DNA of 64,000 bases from Tateyamaria omphalii (GCF_019802125.1 NZ_JAHVHT010000001.1:992001-1056000), one strand, 5' to 3'; shown: positions 18,873-27,819, counted from the stretch's first letter. Translations and numbers: made by a program. The notes: a model not told the origin generated them from the letters alone.

Positions 18873-20489
18873 ATGACCCGCGAACGCCTCTACCTTTTTG
18901 ACACCACATTGCGGGACGGCCAGCAAACCCAGGGGGTCCAATTCTCGACCCCCGAAAAACACCAGATCGCCCAGGCCCTCGATACCCTCGGCATCGACTA
19001 TATCGAAGGCGGCTGGCCGGGTGCCAATCCCACCGACAGCGCCTTTTTCGAGGACGCCCCCAAAACCCGCGCCACCTTCACCGCCTTTGGGATGACCAAG
19101 CGGGCGGGCATCAGCGCCGAAAATGACGATGTTCTGGCTGCGGTCCTGAATGCGGGCACGAAGGCCGTCTGCCTGGTCGGCAAGACGCATGATTTTCACG
19201 TCGAAAAGGCGCTCGGAATCTCTCTGCCCGAAAACACCACCAACATCTCCCAAACCTTCGCCCACCTCGCGGCCCAGGGGCGCGAGGCGATCTTTGATGC
19301 CGAACACTTTTTTGACGGGTTCAAAAGCAACCCCGACTACGCCCTGGAGGCCATCCACGCTGCCCACGACGCAGGCGCGCGCTGGATCGCTCTCTGCGAC
19401 ACAAACGGGGGCACGCTGCCCCATGAAATCCACGAGATCACCAAGGCCGTGATCGCATCAGGCATCCAAGGCGACCGGCTGGGCATCCACACCCACAATG
19501 ACACCGAAAACGCTGTCGCGGGGTCTTTGGCCGCCATCGACGCAGGCGCGCGGCAGATCCAGGGCACCCTCAACGGGCTGGGCGAGCGCTGCGGAAACGC
19601 GAACCTGACGGCCCTGATCCCCATCCTGCTGCTCAAGGAACCCTATGCCAGCCAGTTCGAAACGGGCGTGTCGCAAGAGGCGCTGGCAGGGCTGACGCGG
19701 ACAAGCCGGATGCTCGACGACATCCTGAACCGTGTGCCACAGAAACAGGCCGCCTTCGTCGGCGCATCGGCGTTCGCCCACAAAGCAGGGCTGCACGCCT
19801 CTGCCATCCTCAAGGACCCGACGACCTACGAGCATGTCGATCCGGCCACGGTCGGCAACACCCGCATCATCCCGATGTCGAACCAGGCCGGGCAGTCGAA
19901 CCTGCGCAAGCGCCTGGCCGAGATGGGGTTGGAGGTCCCGCCGAAGGACCCGGCTCTGGCCCGTATTCTGGACCGGATCAAGGCGCGCGAGGCGGAGGGG
20001 TATTCCTACGACACGGCGCAGGCGTCCTTTGAGCTGCTGGCGCGGGACGAGCTGGGGCTGCTGCCCGAGTTTTTCGAGGTCAAGCGCTACCGCGTGACCA
20101 TTGAGCGGCGCAAGAACAAGCGGGACCAGATGGTGTCGCTGTCCGAGGCGGTCGTGGTGGTGACGGTCGACGGGCAGAAGATGCTGTCGGTCAGCGAGTC
20201 CATGGACGAGGCAGGCACCGACCGTGGCCCTGTGAACGCGCTGGCCAAGGCCCTGGCCAAGGACCTGGGGCGGTACCAAACCTATGTCGAGGACATCCGC
20301 CTGGTCGACTTCAAGGTGCGCATCACCCAAGGCGGGACCGAGGCAGTCACCCGTGTCATCATCGACAGTGAAGACGGGCAGGGGCGCCGGTGGTCCACGG
20401 TGGGCGTGAGTGCGAATATCGTGGATGCGTCCTTTTCCGCCCTGCTGGACGCTATCCGATGGAAGCTGGTGCAGGATGGCGTGACATGA
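18873..20489 (+). CDS. cimA: (R)-citramalate synthase
   Basis: The 538-residue protein is a DRE-TIM family enzyme of the CimA type. It condenses pyruvate with acetyl-CoA to citramalate, which opens a threonine-independent route to 2-oxobutyrate and isoleucine. Motifs are LFDTTLRDGQQTQGVQFS (catalytic Arg-Asp near 12-14), HTHNDTENAVAGSLAAIDAG (metal-binding His-x-His), NGLGERCGNAN, and a C-terminal LeuA-type regulatory domain (about 400-538) where isoleucine feedback would act. The start at 18873 (MTRERLYLFD) is chosen over an ATG 12 codons upstream. It stands 85 bp after cysS. Homocitrate or isopropylmalate synthase is less likely given the sequence pattern. Confidence 0.88.
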   Translation: MTRERLYLFDTTLRDGQQTQGVQFSTPEKHQIAQALDTLGIDYIEGGWPGANPTDSAFFEDAPKTRATFTAFGMTKRAGISAENDDVLAAVLNAGTKAVCLVGKTHDFHVEKALGISLPENTTNISQTFAHLAAQGREAIFDAEHFFDGFKSNPDYALEAIHAAHDAGARWIALCDTNGGTLPHEIHEITKAVIASGIQGDRLGIHTHNDTENAVAGSLAAIDAGARQIQGTLNGLGERCGNANLTALIPILLLKEPYASQFETGVSQEALAGLTRTSRMLDDILNRVPQKQAAFVGASAFAHKAGLHASAILKDPTTYEHVDPATVGNTRIIPMSNQAGQSNLRKRLAEMGLEVPPKDPALARILDRIKAREAEGYSYDTAQASFELLARDELGLLPEFFEVKRYRVTIERRKNKRDQMVSLSEAVVVVTVDGQKMLSVSESMDEAGTDRGPVNALAKALAKDLGRYQTYVEDIRLVDFKVRITQGGTEAVTRVIIDSEDGQGRRWSTVGVSANIVDASFSALLDAIRWKLVQDGVT

Positions 20490-20526
20490 CGGGCCGCCAA
20501 GTTGCTTGCGGTACGACGTGCCGGAC

Positions 20527-21294
20527 ATGAGCCTCCCCGACGCAGTCGTTCCTTCTGCCCGCATCGTTGAACAGGGGGACCCGGACCGCTTTCGCACCGT
20601 GATGGCAGCGCCGGTTCCAGCCCGGGCCGTCCTCTTTCCCCTTTACGCCTTCAATGTCGAAGTGGCCCGTGCCCCTTGGGTGACGCAAGAAGCCATGATT
20701 GCCGAGATGCGCTTGCAGTGGTGGCGCGACGCGCTTCAGGAAATTGCCGAAGCGCGCGCGGTGCGCAAGCATGAGGTCACCACGCCCTTGGCTTCTGTTT
20801 TGACGCAGGCCGCTGCGCGCCGTCTTGATGAAGCTGTCGCCGCGCGCCGCTGGGACGTGTACCGTGATCCGTTCGAAGATGAGGCCCATTTCGACCGCTA
20901 TCTCGACCAGACCGCAGGGCATTTGATGTGGACCGCCGCCGAGGCCTTGGGCGCGCCCGCGGATCAGGAACAAGCCGTGCGCTCTGTGGCGGTAGCTGGC
21001 GCTCTGGTCGCCTTTTTGCGGGCCGTGCCCAAGCTGGAGGAGGCGGGGCGCATACCGCTGCTGGATGGAACGCAGGATGGTGTCGCAGCACTTGCCCGGC
21101 GCATCAGGATGCGCCTTACAACGCCGCGCCTGCCTGCGGATGCGCGCGCGGCGTTGTGGCCTGCTTTGGGATCAAGTCAGGCTTTGAAACAGATCGAGCG
21201 CGCTCCGGGCATGGTCGCGGATGGCGCAATACCTGCGCCAGTGGCTCCGTGGCGTTTGAGCGTGGCGGCTTTGACCGGGCGCGCGATGCTGTAA
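20527..21294 (+). CDS. Squalene/phytoene synthase-like protein
   Basis: The 255-residue protein has the trans-isoprenyl synthase helical pattern: YAFNVEVARAPWVTQEAMIAEMRLQWW and the second segment FDRYLDQTAGHLMW. The usual DxxxD-type metal motifs of carotenoid phytoene synthases are poorly kept (MRLQWWRDAL replaces the first), so it resembles the NDUFAF6-like branch, whose human member helps assemble complex I, more than a carotenoid enzyme. No carotenoid genes are adjacent. The ATG at 20527 is chosen; a TTG at 20506 is in frame upstream. Confidence 0.7.
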   Translation: MSLPDAVVPSARIVEQGDPDRFRTVMAAPVPARAVLFPLYAFNVEVARAPWVTQEAMIAEMRLQWWRDALQEIAEARAVRKHEVTTPLASVLTQAAARRLDEAVAARRWDVYRDPFEDEAHFDRYLDQTAGHLMWTAAEALGAPADQEQAVRSVAVAGALVAFLRAVPKLEEAGRIPLLDGTQDGVAALARRIRMRLTTPRLPADARAALWPALGSSQALKQIERAPGMVADGAIPAPVAPWRLSVAALTGRAML

Positions 21295-21314
21295 GGCGGA
21301 TCCGGGTCCGTCCG

Positions 21315-22538
21315 CTACGCTGTCACGGCGCGCTGCCGCATCACCAGCCAGATCAGCGATCCACCCGCCAGCACCAGGAATGGCACCATGGCGATGTTCA
21401 CCGCCGCCCAGCCCTCGACCGCGTCACCGCCTGCACAGTTCATCAACCCGCCCGAGGCCAGCGACGCCAGCGTCACGCCACCAAAGACAATCAGGTCGTT
21501 CATGCCCTGCATCCGTCCACGCTCTTGCGGGCTATGTGCGCCTGCCAGCATCGTGGTTGCGCCGATGAAGCCGAAGTTCCAGCCCAGACCGAGCAGGAAC
21601 AGGGCCCAGTAGAAGTTCTCCAGCTCGACACCTTGCAGCGCCACCACGCCCGCAAGGCCGAGGATGGCAAGGCCAAGGCCCATGATCCGCTCAACTCCGA
21701 ACCGCGAGATCAGGTGCCCGGTGAAAAAGGACGGGGCGAACATGGCGAGCACATGCACGGTGACGACGTTTGCCGCGTCTGGCTCGGTGAACCCGCAGCC
21801 GACGACGGCCAAAGGCGTGGATGTCATCACAAGGTTCATAAGGGCGTAGGATACTGCGGCACAGATGACGGCCACGGCAATGCGCGGATCGCGCAACAGC
21901 TCTTTGCGTGAGCGGCCCGGTCCGTCCGTGGCTGAGGGTGCGGGCGGCTTGGGGATGTCGAGCAAAAGGAACAGCGCCATGCCCATCAGGTTGAACCCCA
22001 TCGCGACCCAGTAGATCGGGATGTAGCGCGCGACGGTTGCGTCCGCCGTATCCGCCGTGACGTAGCCCACCACTTGCGGGCCGATGATGGCCGAGAGCAG
22101 GCCGCCTGCCATGACGTAGGAGATTGCTTTGGGCCGGAATGCATCTGATGCGGTGTCGGCGGCGGCAAAGCGATAAAAGCCCTGCGCGGACATATAGATA
22201 CCCGTCATGTAGCTGCCCACCAGGAACAGCCAGAAGCTGCCGATGCTGAGCGCCCAGACGCCAATTGCGGCCCCCAGAAGCCCGCCAAGGGCGCCCACGA
22301 TGAACCCGGTGCGTCGGCCAAAGCGCTGCATGACGTTTGACAGCCAAGGTGCCGCCGTCATCGACCCGAACACGATAAGAGATATGGGCAGCGTGGCGAG
22401 GCAGACAAATGGCGTGAGTTGCTGTCCCGCAAGCCCCGCCACCACGAACATCATGGTAATCTGGCTGCCGAGAAAGGCCTGCGCCGCCACGAGGACGGCC
22501 ACGTTGCGCTTGGCGCGTGTATCGTCGATTTGGGTCAT
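21315..22538 (-). CDS. MFS transporter
   Basis: The 407-residue protein has about twelve hydrophobic spans and the MFS loop 2-3 pattern WLSNVMQRFGRRTGFIVGALGG (about 65-86, DxxGRR variant). A hydrophilic central loop (IPKPPAPSATDGPGRSRKEL) separates two six-span halves. It should be a proton-driven inner-membrane transporter of the drug-efflux or nutrient type; the substrate is unknown. It converges with the phytoene-synthase-like gene (20 bp apart) and diverges from cobK. Confidence 0.85.
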   Translation of the reverse strand: MTQIDDTRAKRNVAVLVAAQAFLGSQITMMFVVAGLAGQQLTPFVCLATLPISLIVFGSMTAAPWLSNVMQRFGRRTGFIVGALGGLLGAAIGVWALSIGSFWLFLVGSYMTGIYMSAQGFYRFAAADTASDAFRPKAISYVMAGGLLSAIIGPQVVGYVTADTADATVARYIPIYWVAMGFNLMGMALFLLLDIPKPPAPSATDGPGRSRKELLRDPRIAVAVICAAVSYALMNLVMTSTPLAVVGCGFTEPDAANVVTVHVLAMFAPSFFTGHLISRFGVERIMGLGLAILGLAGVVALQGVELENFYWALFLLGLGWNFGFIGATTMLAGAHSPQERGRMQGMNDLIVFGGVTLASLASGGLMNCAGGDAVEGWAAVNIAMVPFLVLAGGSLIWLVMRQRAVTA

Positions 22539-22629
22539 GGGTGTTGACTATCCCCACGGCACGCGCCCGACAAGCGCGCGTTTGAGCACAGGTGCTTGCG
22601 CGCGGGGTGAACAGGGGTAGGGTGGCGCC

Positions 22630-23313
22630 ATGACACGGCTTCTGATCCTTGGTGGTTCGGCGATGACCGAACCCGCGCTGCATGCGCTGGCCGGGGCAGG
22701 GTATGATGTTTCGGTCTATTGGTCGCGCGATCCGATGCAGACCGATGCGCCTTGTGTGCGCGATTTGCGCGATGGTTTGCGGGGGGCAGATGCCATTGTC
22801 GATACGACCCATCCGTTCGACGATGCCGTGCGCTCCATCGCGGCGCGTCTGGCGCCTGACCTACCGCGCGTGCGCTTGCGTCGCCCCGGATGGGCCGCGA
22901 CGGCCAAGGATCAATGGCAGCACGTCGCCACGCTGGCCGATGCTGTGGCAGTGCTCCCGCCTAATGCGCGCGTCTTTGCAGCATCCGGTCGCGACAGCGC
23001 GGAGGTTCTGACCCATCATGATGGTCCCGTTTTTCTGCGCCAGTTGCATCGCCATGATGGTGCTGCACCATCGGGGTGTACATATGTCTTCGGCGCTGGA
23101 CCCTTTGATGTGGACGATGAAATCGCTTTGTTCCGGGAGATGGCAATCGACGTGGTTCTGGTTCGCAATATCGGGGGATCGGGCAGCTTTCCGAAACTGG
23201 CCGCAGCGCGGGCATTGGGTTTGCCGGCGGTCCTGATCGATCCGCCTGATAGCGGTTTTGACGTACAGGTGGATGACTGCGATGCGTTGCTGGCCTGGGT
23301 GAATGCCCTATGA
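22630..23313 (+). CDS. cobK: Precorrin-6A / cobalt-precorrin-6A reductase
   Basis: CobK reduces precorrin-6A to precorrin-6B with NADPH in cobalamin synthesis. The 227-residue protein has the N-terminal nucleotide-binding start RLLILGGSAMTEPALHAL and the family signature DTTHPFDDAVRSIAA (58-72), with VVLVRNIGGSGSFPKLAAA later. Here it is not inside a cob cluster; it overlaps an alkA-like gene by four bases, which in turn overlaps an esterase gene. The organism's NrdJ and MttB-like protein both point to a B12 need, consistent with a synthesis gene being kept. Confidence 0.9.
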   Translation: MTRLLILGGSAMTEPALHALAGAGYDVSVYWSRDPMQTDAPCVRDLRDGLRGADAIVDTTHPFDDAVRSIAARLAPDLPRVRLRRPGWAATAKDQWQHVATLADAVAVLPPNARVFAASGRDSAEVLTHHDGPVFLRQLHRHDGAAPSGCTYVFGAGPFDVDDEIALFREMAIDVVLVRNIGGSGSFPKLAAARALGLPAVLIDPPDSGFDVQVDDCDALLAWVNAL

Positions 23314-23942
23314 CAGCCGGGCGCATCATTGCAGCTGATGCTGATGTGGCAGAGGGGGCGGCCTGGCTGGCTGCGCGCGATCCGGCGCTGGCAAAAGCGC
23401 TGGATGTGGCGGGGCCGCTTCCGCTGCGCCGCAGGCCTGACGGATTTGCCGCCCTTCTGAACGCGATCATCGGACAGCAGGTCAGCACGGCGTCGGCCAA
23501 CGCGATCTGGGGCCGGTTGGAGGCGGGCGGCATGACAAGCCCGGCCCCTGTCCTCGCTGCGGGCGAAGAAGGTTTGCGGGCAGCGGGGCTCAGCCGTCAG
23601 AAGATCACTTACGCCATCGCGTTGGCCGAGGCGGGGATCGACTATGAGGCTTTGCGCGCTGCGCCCGATGCAGAGGTGATCGCGACGCTGACGGCCGTGA
23701 AGGGGATCGGCGTCTGGACGGCCGAGGTCTATGCCATGTTCGCCCTCGGACGCGCCGATGTCTTTGCACCGGGTGATCTGGCGTTGCAGGAAGCAGCGCG
23801 CATGATCTTTGACCTGCCTGAACGGCCCAAGGAAAAAAACCTGCGGCAAATGGCCGAGGACTGGTCGCCCTGGCGGGCGGTTGCTGCGCGGCTGTTCTTC
23901 ACCTACTACCGGGTCGCAAAGGGACGAGAGGGGATCACATGA
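23310..23942 (+). CDS. DNA-3-methyladenine glycosylase II (AlkA-like)
   Basis: The 210-residue protein is a helix-hairpin-helix glycosylase that should remove alkylated purines from DNA as the first step of base-excision repair. FAALLNAIIGQQVSTASANAI (46-66) is the typical first helix pair, LTAVKGIGVWTAEVY (127-141) is the hairpin with Gly-rich turn, and Asp156 in FAPGDLALQEA is the catalytic aspartate. Its start overlaps the cobK stop (ATGA) and its stop overlaps the esterase start, so all three are translated from one mRNA. Confidence 0.88.
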   Translation: MTAGRIIAADADVAEGAAWLAARDPALAKALDVAGPLPLRRRPDGFAALLNAIIGQQVSTASANAIWGRLEAGGMTSPAPVLAAGEEGLRAAGLSRQKITYAIALAEAGIDYEALRAAPDAEVIATLTAVKGIGVWTAEVYAMFALGRADVFAPGDLALQEAARMIFDLPERPKEKNLRQMAEDWSPWRAVAARLFFTYYRVAKGREGIT

Positions 23943-24604
23943 CGCGGGTATTGCAGGCAGGGCGGGTCGAGCCGCGGTCGGGGGAATTGCGGTCTATCGT
24001 CGTGTTCCTGCATGGCTACGGTGCCAACGGCGCGGACCTTCTGGGTCTGGCAGAGCCGCTTGGTGAACACCTGCCGGACACGCTGTTTGTGGCACCTGAT
24101 GCGCCCGAAACAATTCCGATGATGCCAAGCGGCTATCAGTGGTTCCCGATCCCCTGGATTGACGGGTCGTCCGAAGAGGAAGCAGAGCGCGGCCTGCGTG
24201 CAGCTGCGGAGGATCTGAACGCCTTTCTCGACGCGCTGATGGTGGATGAGGATGTGTTGCCCGAACAGGTCGTCCTCTTCGGCTTTTCACAAGGGACGAT
24301 GATGTCACTGCATGTGGCCCCGCGACGCGAAGATCCGGTTGCGGGGATCGTCGCGTTCTCCGGTCGCCTTTTGAACCCTGAGGTGCTGGCGGACGAGGTT
24401 GTCAGCCGTCCGCCCGTCCTGCTGATCCACGGCGATCAGGATGATGTCGTACCTCCGCAATCCCTGCCGCAAGCTGCAGAGGCCTTGCAGGGTGCAGGTT
24501 GGAAAGACGTCTATGCCCACGTCATGAAGGGCACAGCCCATGGAATCGCGCCCGATGGGCTGAGCGTTGCCTTGGCTTTCATGCGCGATAAATTGGGGCT
24601 CTGA
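23939..24604 (+). CDS. Carboxylesterase / lysophospholipase-like alpha/beta hydrolase
   Basis: The 221-residue protein is an alpha/beta hydrolase of the carboxylesterase (EstB, acyl-protein-thioesterase-like) group. The nucleophile elbow is GFSQG (Ser117), the oxyanion side is HGYGANGADL (25-34), and the triad is completed by an Asp in HGDQDDVVPP (164-173) and His201 in GTAHGIA. It lacks a signal peptide, so it acts in the cytoplasm on short acyl esters or lysophospholipids. It is the last gene of the cobK-alkA-esterase set. Confidence 0.85.
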   Translation: MTRVLQAGRVEPRSGELRSIVVFLHGYGANGADLLGLAEPLGEHLPDTLFVAPDAPETIPMMPSGYQWFPIPWIDGSSEEEAERGLRAAAEDLNAFLDALMVDEDVLPEQVVLFGFSQGTMMSLHVAPRREDPVAGIVAFSGRLLNPEVLADEVVSRPPVLLIHGDQDDVVPPQSLPQAAEALQGAGWKDVYAHVMKGTAHGIAPDGLSVALAFMRDKLGL

Positions 24605-24746
24605 CGCGAACAATACTGCCAAATCGGCTACTTTTTTCGCGGTTTCCCTTGATCTGGTGCCGCATCGGCACATTTGGTTTGCCCCATCGCCAAATCTGTG
24701 GCGCACTAATCGCATAATAACAAAGTGCGACACAGGGGGACGCGAA

Positions 24747-25340
24747 ATGAGGATGGCGCTGGCTGGGGGTATGGCCCTCGCCGCGGCAGTGCTGAGCATG
24801 AGTTTGACGGCACCCGCCACGGCCTTGAACATAGACGAAATGCAAACAACATCGGCTGCGGTCGACACGGAACTGGACCGCTCGGTTGTCTTGCGTTCGG
24901 TCCGGATGCCGGGTGCTTTTGGCAAGCTGCTCTTGGACATGGACGCAGACGCCGGCCTGATTGACCGCAAACGCGATGTGGACAACCTGACCGACGCGGA
25001 TGTGTGGGTGGTCGGGCTGAAAGGGTGGTCTGACACCGATTGGTTGGAAACCAGCCCCCTTCACAAACTCTTCGCGGCCCAACTGCATGCTGCCTCTCCG
25101 GTGCAGCGGTTCAAATCCTTTCAGTGGAATGTGCGGGGCGGCCAGATGATGGATGTCCATTTCGTCAATCTCAGCCGTGCGTCCGAACTGTCCGAAGCCT
25201 GCCTTGCCGAGCTGGTCTACCGCTTGTCACAGCGTGCCGTCACCAGCAGGCGGGTGGCCGATCTGTCGCTGGTCAGCCCGCGGGCCGAACCGCTGGTTGC
25301 GCTGGCCGAAGGTCCAGCGGATGCGGGGCATTGCAAGTAG
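24747..25340 (+). CDS. Exported protein of unknown function
   Basis: The 197-residue protein starts with a signal peptide (cleavage near ATA-LNIDE, about residue 26). The mature protein has no transmembrane segment and two cysteines near the C-terminus (SEACLAELV and GHCK). I do not recognise a domain. GGGGGA lies seven bases before the ATG at 24747; an ATG two codons later is also possible. It is preceded by 142 bp with AT-rich patches and followed by a DnaA-box region. Confidence 0.65.
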   Translation: MRMALAGGMALAAAVLSMSLTAPATALNIDEMQTTSAAVDTELDRSVVLRSVRMPGAFGKLLLDMDADAGLIDRKRDVDNLTDADVWVVGLKGWSDTDWLETSPLHKLFAAQLHAASPVQRFKSFQWNVRGGQMMDVHFVNLSRASELSEACLAELVYRLSQRAVTSRRVADLSLVSPRAEPLVALAEGPADAGHCK

Positions 25341-25350
25341 CGATGCACCC

Positions 25351-25359
25351 TGTGGATAA
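25351..25359 (-). promoter_or_regulatory. Exact DnaA box
   Basis: TGTGGATAA on the plus strand is the complement of TTATCCACA. It lies in the 185-bp gap before the HNH nuclease gene. It is one of four exact copies in the window; the others are at 5991, 27682 and 27758. Confidence 0.5.
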
Positions 25360-25525
25360 CCGTCACATGGCTGTCACGAACCTGTCCTATCCGACCTGCG
25401 ACATCTCGTGGTTGTCTCGGCACTTGTCAGACGCTTTCCACAAGATATAGTCACCATATAAAGCCGGGGCGGGTTCCCCGCTCTGGTGCCGATAACGGGC
25501 AGACAGGGCGAAGACGGAGTCACGA

Positions 25526-26110
25526 ATGGACGGCGATTTCAGGACAGAATTCACGCGCAGCCCCTCTGCGTTGAAACAGCACCCGGCGCTGGTGCTGAAC
25601 GCGGACTACAGGCCGCTCAGTTACTATCCGCTGTCGTTGTGGCCGTGGCAGGAAGCGATCAAGGCCGCGTGGCTCGATCGGGTGGACATCGTGGCCGAAT
25701 ATGATGAGGTCGTCCGCAGCCCGAGTACCGAGATCCGAATACCGTCAGTCGTTGTTCTCAAGGACTATGTCAAACCTCAAAAGCGCGTGGCCTTCACGCG
25801 CTTTAATTTATTTCTGAGGGACGAATTCCGTTGTCAGTATTGCGGGGCTAAGGGCGATCTGACCTTTGACCATGTTGTGCCGCGCGCATCGGGTGGCGTG
25901 ACAAGCTGGCAGAATGTGGTGGCAGCTTGCAGCCCCTGCAACCTGCGCAAGGGGTCCAAACCACTGCATCGGACCGGCATGGCGTTGCGCAAACCGCCAC
26001 GTCAGCCCGGGGCAGAGGAATTGCGCAATATGGGCCGTAAGTTCCCACCCAACCATCTGCATGAAAGCTGGATGGACTTCCTTTATTGGGATGCCGAGTT
26101 GGAGGCATAA
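25526..26110 (+). CDS. HNH endonuclease
   Basis: The 194-residue protein contains a complete HNH nuclease motif with zinc ligands: CQYCGAKGDLTFDHVVPRAS (103-122, two Cys plus the catalytic Asp-His), then N130 and CSPCNLRKG (135-143). The N-terminal 90 residues (LVLNADYRPLSYYPLSLWPW) are the conserved front part of the widespread chromosomal HNH proteins in alphaproteobacteria, which are not restriction enzymes. Its cellular target is unknown. No mobile-element context is present. A hairpin terminator follows. Confidence 0.88.
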   Translation: MDGDFRTEFTRSPSALKQHPALVLNADYRPLSYYPLSLWPWQEAIKAAWLDRVDIVAEYDEVVRSPSTEIRIPSVVVLKDYVKPQKRVAFTRFNLFLRDEFRCQYCGAKGDLTFDHVVPRASGGVTSWQNVVAACSPCNLRKGSKPLHRTGMALRKPPRQPGAEELRNMGRKFPPNHLHESWMDFLYWDAELEA

Positions 26111-26114
26111 AAAC

Positions 26115-26135
26115 ACGGGAGCCAGTGGCTCCCGT
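26115..26135 (-). terminator. Hairpin terminator between convergent genes
   Basis: ACGGGAGCC-AGT-GGCTCCCGT is a perfect 9-bp stem. On the minus strand it is followed by GTTTTTA, so it mainly terminates the exported-protein gene at 26165-26644, and may also stop HNH-gene transcripts from the other side. Confidence 0.75.
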
Positions 26136-26164
26136 TACTCGTTACAGACTGTTCAGTTTGAGCG

Positions 26165-26644
26165 TCATTGCAGCTTCTTGACGACGTTGTCGGCGAAGGC
26201 GGCGATGATCGCCTGGTAGTAGATGTCGCTACCCAGCGTCAGGTCTGCCATCACGGTGCCGTCCGGGAAGTACTGTTGCGCCTGATCCGTGGTCACAGTC
26301 AGTGTGTAACGCTCGTTGTTGGCCAGGCCGGGCACCTTGATCTTTACCTCACCGGACAGAACCGAGTCGGCCGTACCGATGCTTTGTTCAAAGCTGTTGG
26401 CCAATTCCACCTCGTCGATGTCGATTTCAATCTTGGCACCACGCTCTTCGATCTGTGGTGCAAGACGTTCGGCCAAGGCGGTTTCAAGGTCTGCATCAAG
26501 GCCAGACCAGACGGACGCGGCCTTTTCATTCTCGACTGCGGTCAGATCGGTTTGAACGTCGATTTCCCCGACCGGAGTTGCCGCCAAGGCGGCTGTGCCA
26601 GCCAGTGTCAGGGCGGCGGCGGTCGTCATCAAGAAGCGTTTCAT
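26165..26644 (-). CDS. Small exported protein of unknown function
   Basis: The 159-residue protein has a signal peptide (MKRFLMTTAAALTLAGTAAL, cleavage near residue 20) and a mature part of about 140 residues that is acidic, without cysteine, and ends in an amphipathic AIIAAFADNVVKKLQ. The pattern of alternating strands (GEVKIKVPGLANNERYTLTV) suggests a small beta-rich periplasmic protein. No domain is recognised. The start at 26644 is chosen over an upstream ATG because it gives a clean signal peptide. Confidence 0.65.
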   Translation of the reverse strand: MKRFLMTTAAALTLAGTAALAATPVGEIDVQTDLTAVENEKAASVWSGLDADLETALAERLAPQIEERGAKIEIDIDEVELANSFEQSIGTADSVLSGEVKIKVPGLANNERYTLTVTTDQAQQYFPDGTVMADLTLGSDIYYQAIIAAFADNVVKKLQ

Positions 26645-26727
26645 GTCGTCTCTCCTATCTTTCCGCACGCATTTCTGCGTGCTTGGGAGATACAACACCG
26701 TAGGCCCGAACTAGTTCCCAAGCGTTG

Positions 26728-27510
26728 TCAGGCGGCGAGGTCGACCCATACTGGAACGTGGTCCGACGGCTTCTCTTCTCCTCGCACGCCCTTGTCGATC
26801 TGGCAGTCGGTCATCAGGTCCGCGCAGGTCGGGCTGAGCAGGAAATGGTCGATGCGAATGCCGTCGTCCTTGTTCCATGCGCCGGCTTGGTAGTCCCAGA
26901 ATGAGTAGTGCCCCGGTCCGAAGGTACGGGCTCGGAACGCTTCGGTGAGGCCCAAGTTCAAGAGCCGCCGAAATGCGGTGCGGCTTTCCAGGCGGAACAG
27001 CGCGTCGTCGCGCCAATCATCGGGCCGCTTGGCGTCTTCGGCCTGCGGGATGATGTTATAGTCACCCGCCATAAGGAAGGGTGTTTCTTCGGCTAGTAGC
27101 TGGAGAGCACGGACACGCAGCCGCTCCATCCAGGCAAGTTTATAGTCGTATTTCGGACCCGGCGTCGGGTTGCCGTTTGGCAGGTACAGTCCACAGAGGC
27201 GAATGGCCTGCGTGTCGCCCATGACGGTCGCCTCGATGTAGCGCGCTTGTTCGTCGGTATCGTCGCCGGGCAGGCCGCGGGTCACATCCTCGAGCGGCAG
27301 CTTTGACAGGATTGCGACCCCGTTGAAGGACTTCTGGCCATGCGTTTCAACGTTGTATCCCCGATCCTCGAACAGTTCGGTGGGGAAGTTCTCATCCACG
27401 GACTTGATTTCCTGCAAAAGCACGACGTCGGGCTGTGCCTCGTCCAGCCAGCGTGGCAAAGCCTCGATCCGGGCCTTGATGCCGTTGATGTTGAATGTTG
27501 CGATTTTCAT
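26728..27510 (-). CDS. xthA: Exodeoxyribonuclease III
   Basis: XthA is the AP endonuclease and 3'-5' exonuclease of base-excision repair. The 260-residue protein has the family set: MKIATFNINGIKARI (1-15), LLQEIK with metal ligand Glu34, LMAGDYNI, WDYQAGAWNKDDGIRIDHFL and SDHVPVWVDL with the catalytic His near the end. The start is the ATG at 27510; a 13-codon extension upstream is not homologous. It diverges from the repeat-protein gene across the AT-rich DnaA/CtrA region. Confidence 0.95.
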   Translation of the reverse strand: MKIATFNINGIKARIEALPRWLDEAQPDVVLLQEIKSVDENFPTELFEDRGYNVETHGQKSFNGVAILSKLPLEDVTRGLPGDDTDEQARYIEATVMGDTQAIRLCGLYLPNGNPTPGPKYDYKLAWMERLRVRALQLLAEETPFLMAGDYNIIPQAEDAKRPDDWRDDALFRLESRTAFRRLLNLGLTEAFRARTFGPGHYSFWDYQAGAWNKDDGIRIDHFLLSPTCADLMTDCQIDKGVRGEEKPSDHVPVWVDLAA

Positions 27511-27598
27511 ATCCACCCCTTGCGCCGCTCCCTCCGACATGTCGCGCATCCTATCCGCAACGGCAAGCCCCTCGAACTGACCGCTTGAAGGGCGTAAA

Positions 27599-27613
27599 TT
27601 AACTATTTCTTAA
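27599..27613 (+). promoter_or_regulatory. CtrA binding site (TTAA-N7-TTAA)
   Basis: TTAACTATTTCTTAA followed by C is an exact full CtrA site. It is 269 bp upstream of the repeat-protein start (27868) and 89 bp upstream of the xthA start (27510). Confidence 0.65.
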
Positions 27614-27654
27614 CTATTCGATTCGCGCTAAAAATGACTAACCACATGCTGTGA

Positions 27655-27766
27655 TGTGAAAAAACGCATTGAAATCAGGGTTGTGGATAAGTTTTTTTGT
27701 TCTGAAACGTTCTGGTTTGAAGCTGGCCGCGACCAAATGGTTCTGCGGCTTTCCTTATGTGGATAA
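27655..27766 (-). promoter_or_regulatory. Cluster of three DnaA boxes
   Basis: TGTGAAAAA (27655-27663, fits TTWTNCACA on the other strand), TGTGGATAA (27682-27690) and TGTGGATAA (27758-27766) lie in the same orientation within 112 bp of AT-rich DNA. Confidence 0.55.
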
Positions 27767-27805
27767 GTTCCCAAGAACTCGCCTCTTACAAGAAAAATCC
27801 TTTTG

Positions 27806-27819
27806 TTAATCGCCTTTAA
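27806..27819 (+). promoter_or_regulatory. CtrA-like TTAA pair with 6-bp spacing
   Basis: TTAA-TCGCCT-TTAA followed by C, 48 bp before the repeat-protein start. The spacing is one base short of the consensus, so binding is uncertain. Confidence 0.35.

Noticed and set aside
20527-21294. A carotenoid phytoene synthase (crtB)
   Set aside because: Key Asp-rich motifs are not well kept and no crt genes are nearby; the protein fits the NDUFAF6-like branch better.
25526-26110. The HNH nuclease as part of a restriction or homing system
   Set aside because: There is no methyltransferase, intron or toxin-antitoxin context, and the N-terminal half matches the common chromosomal type.
27698-27711. A second LexA box near the DnaA cluster
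   Set aside because: GTTC-TGAAAC-GTTC has a 6-base spacer instead of 7, so it does not meet the alphaproteobacterial consensus.
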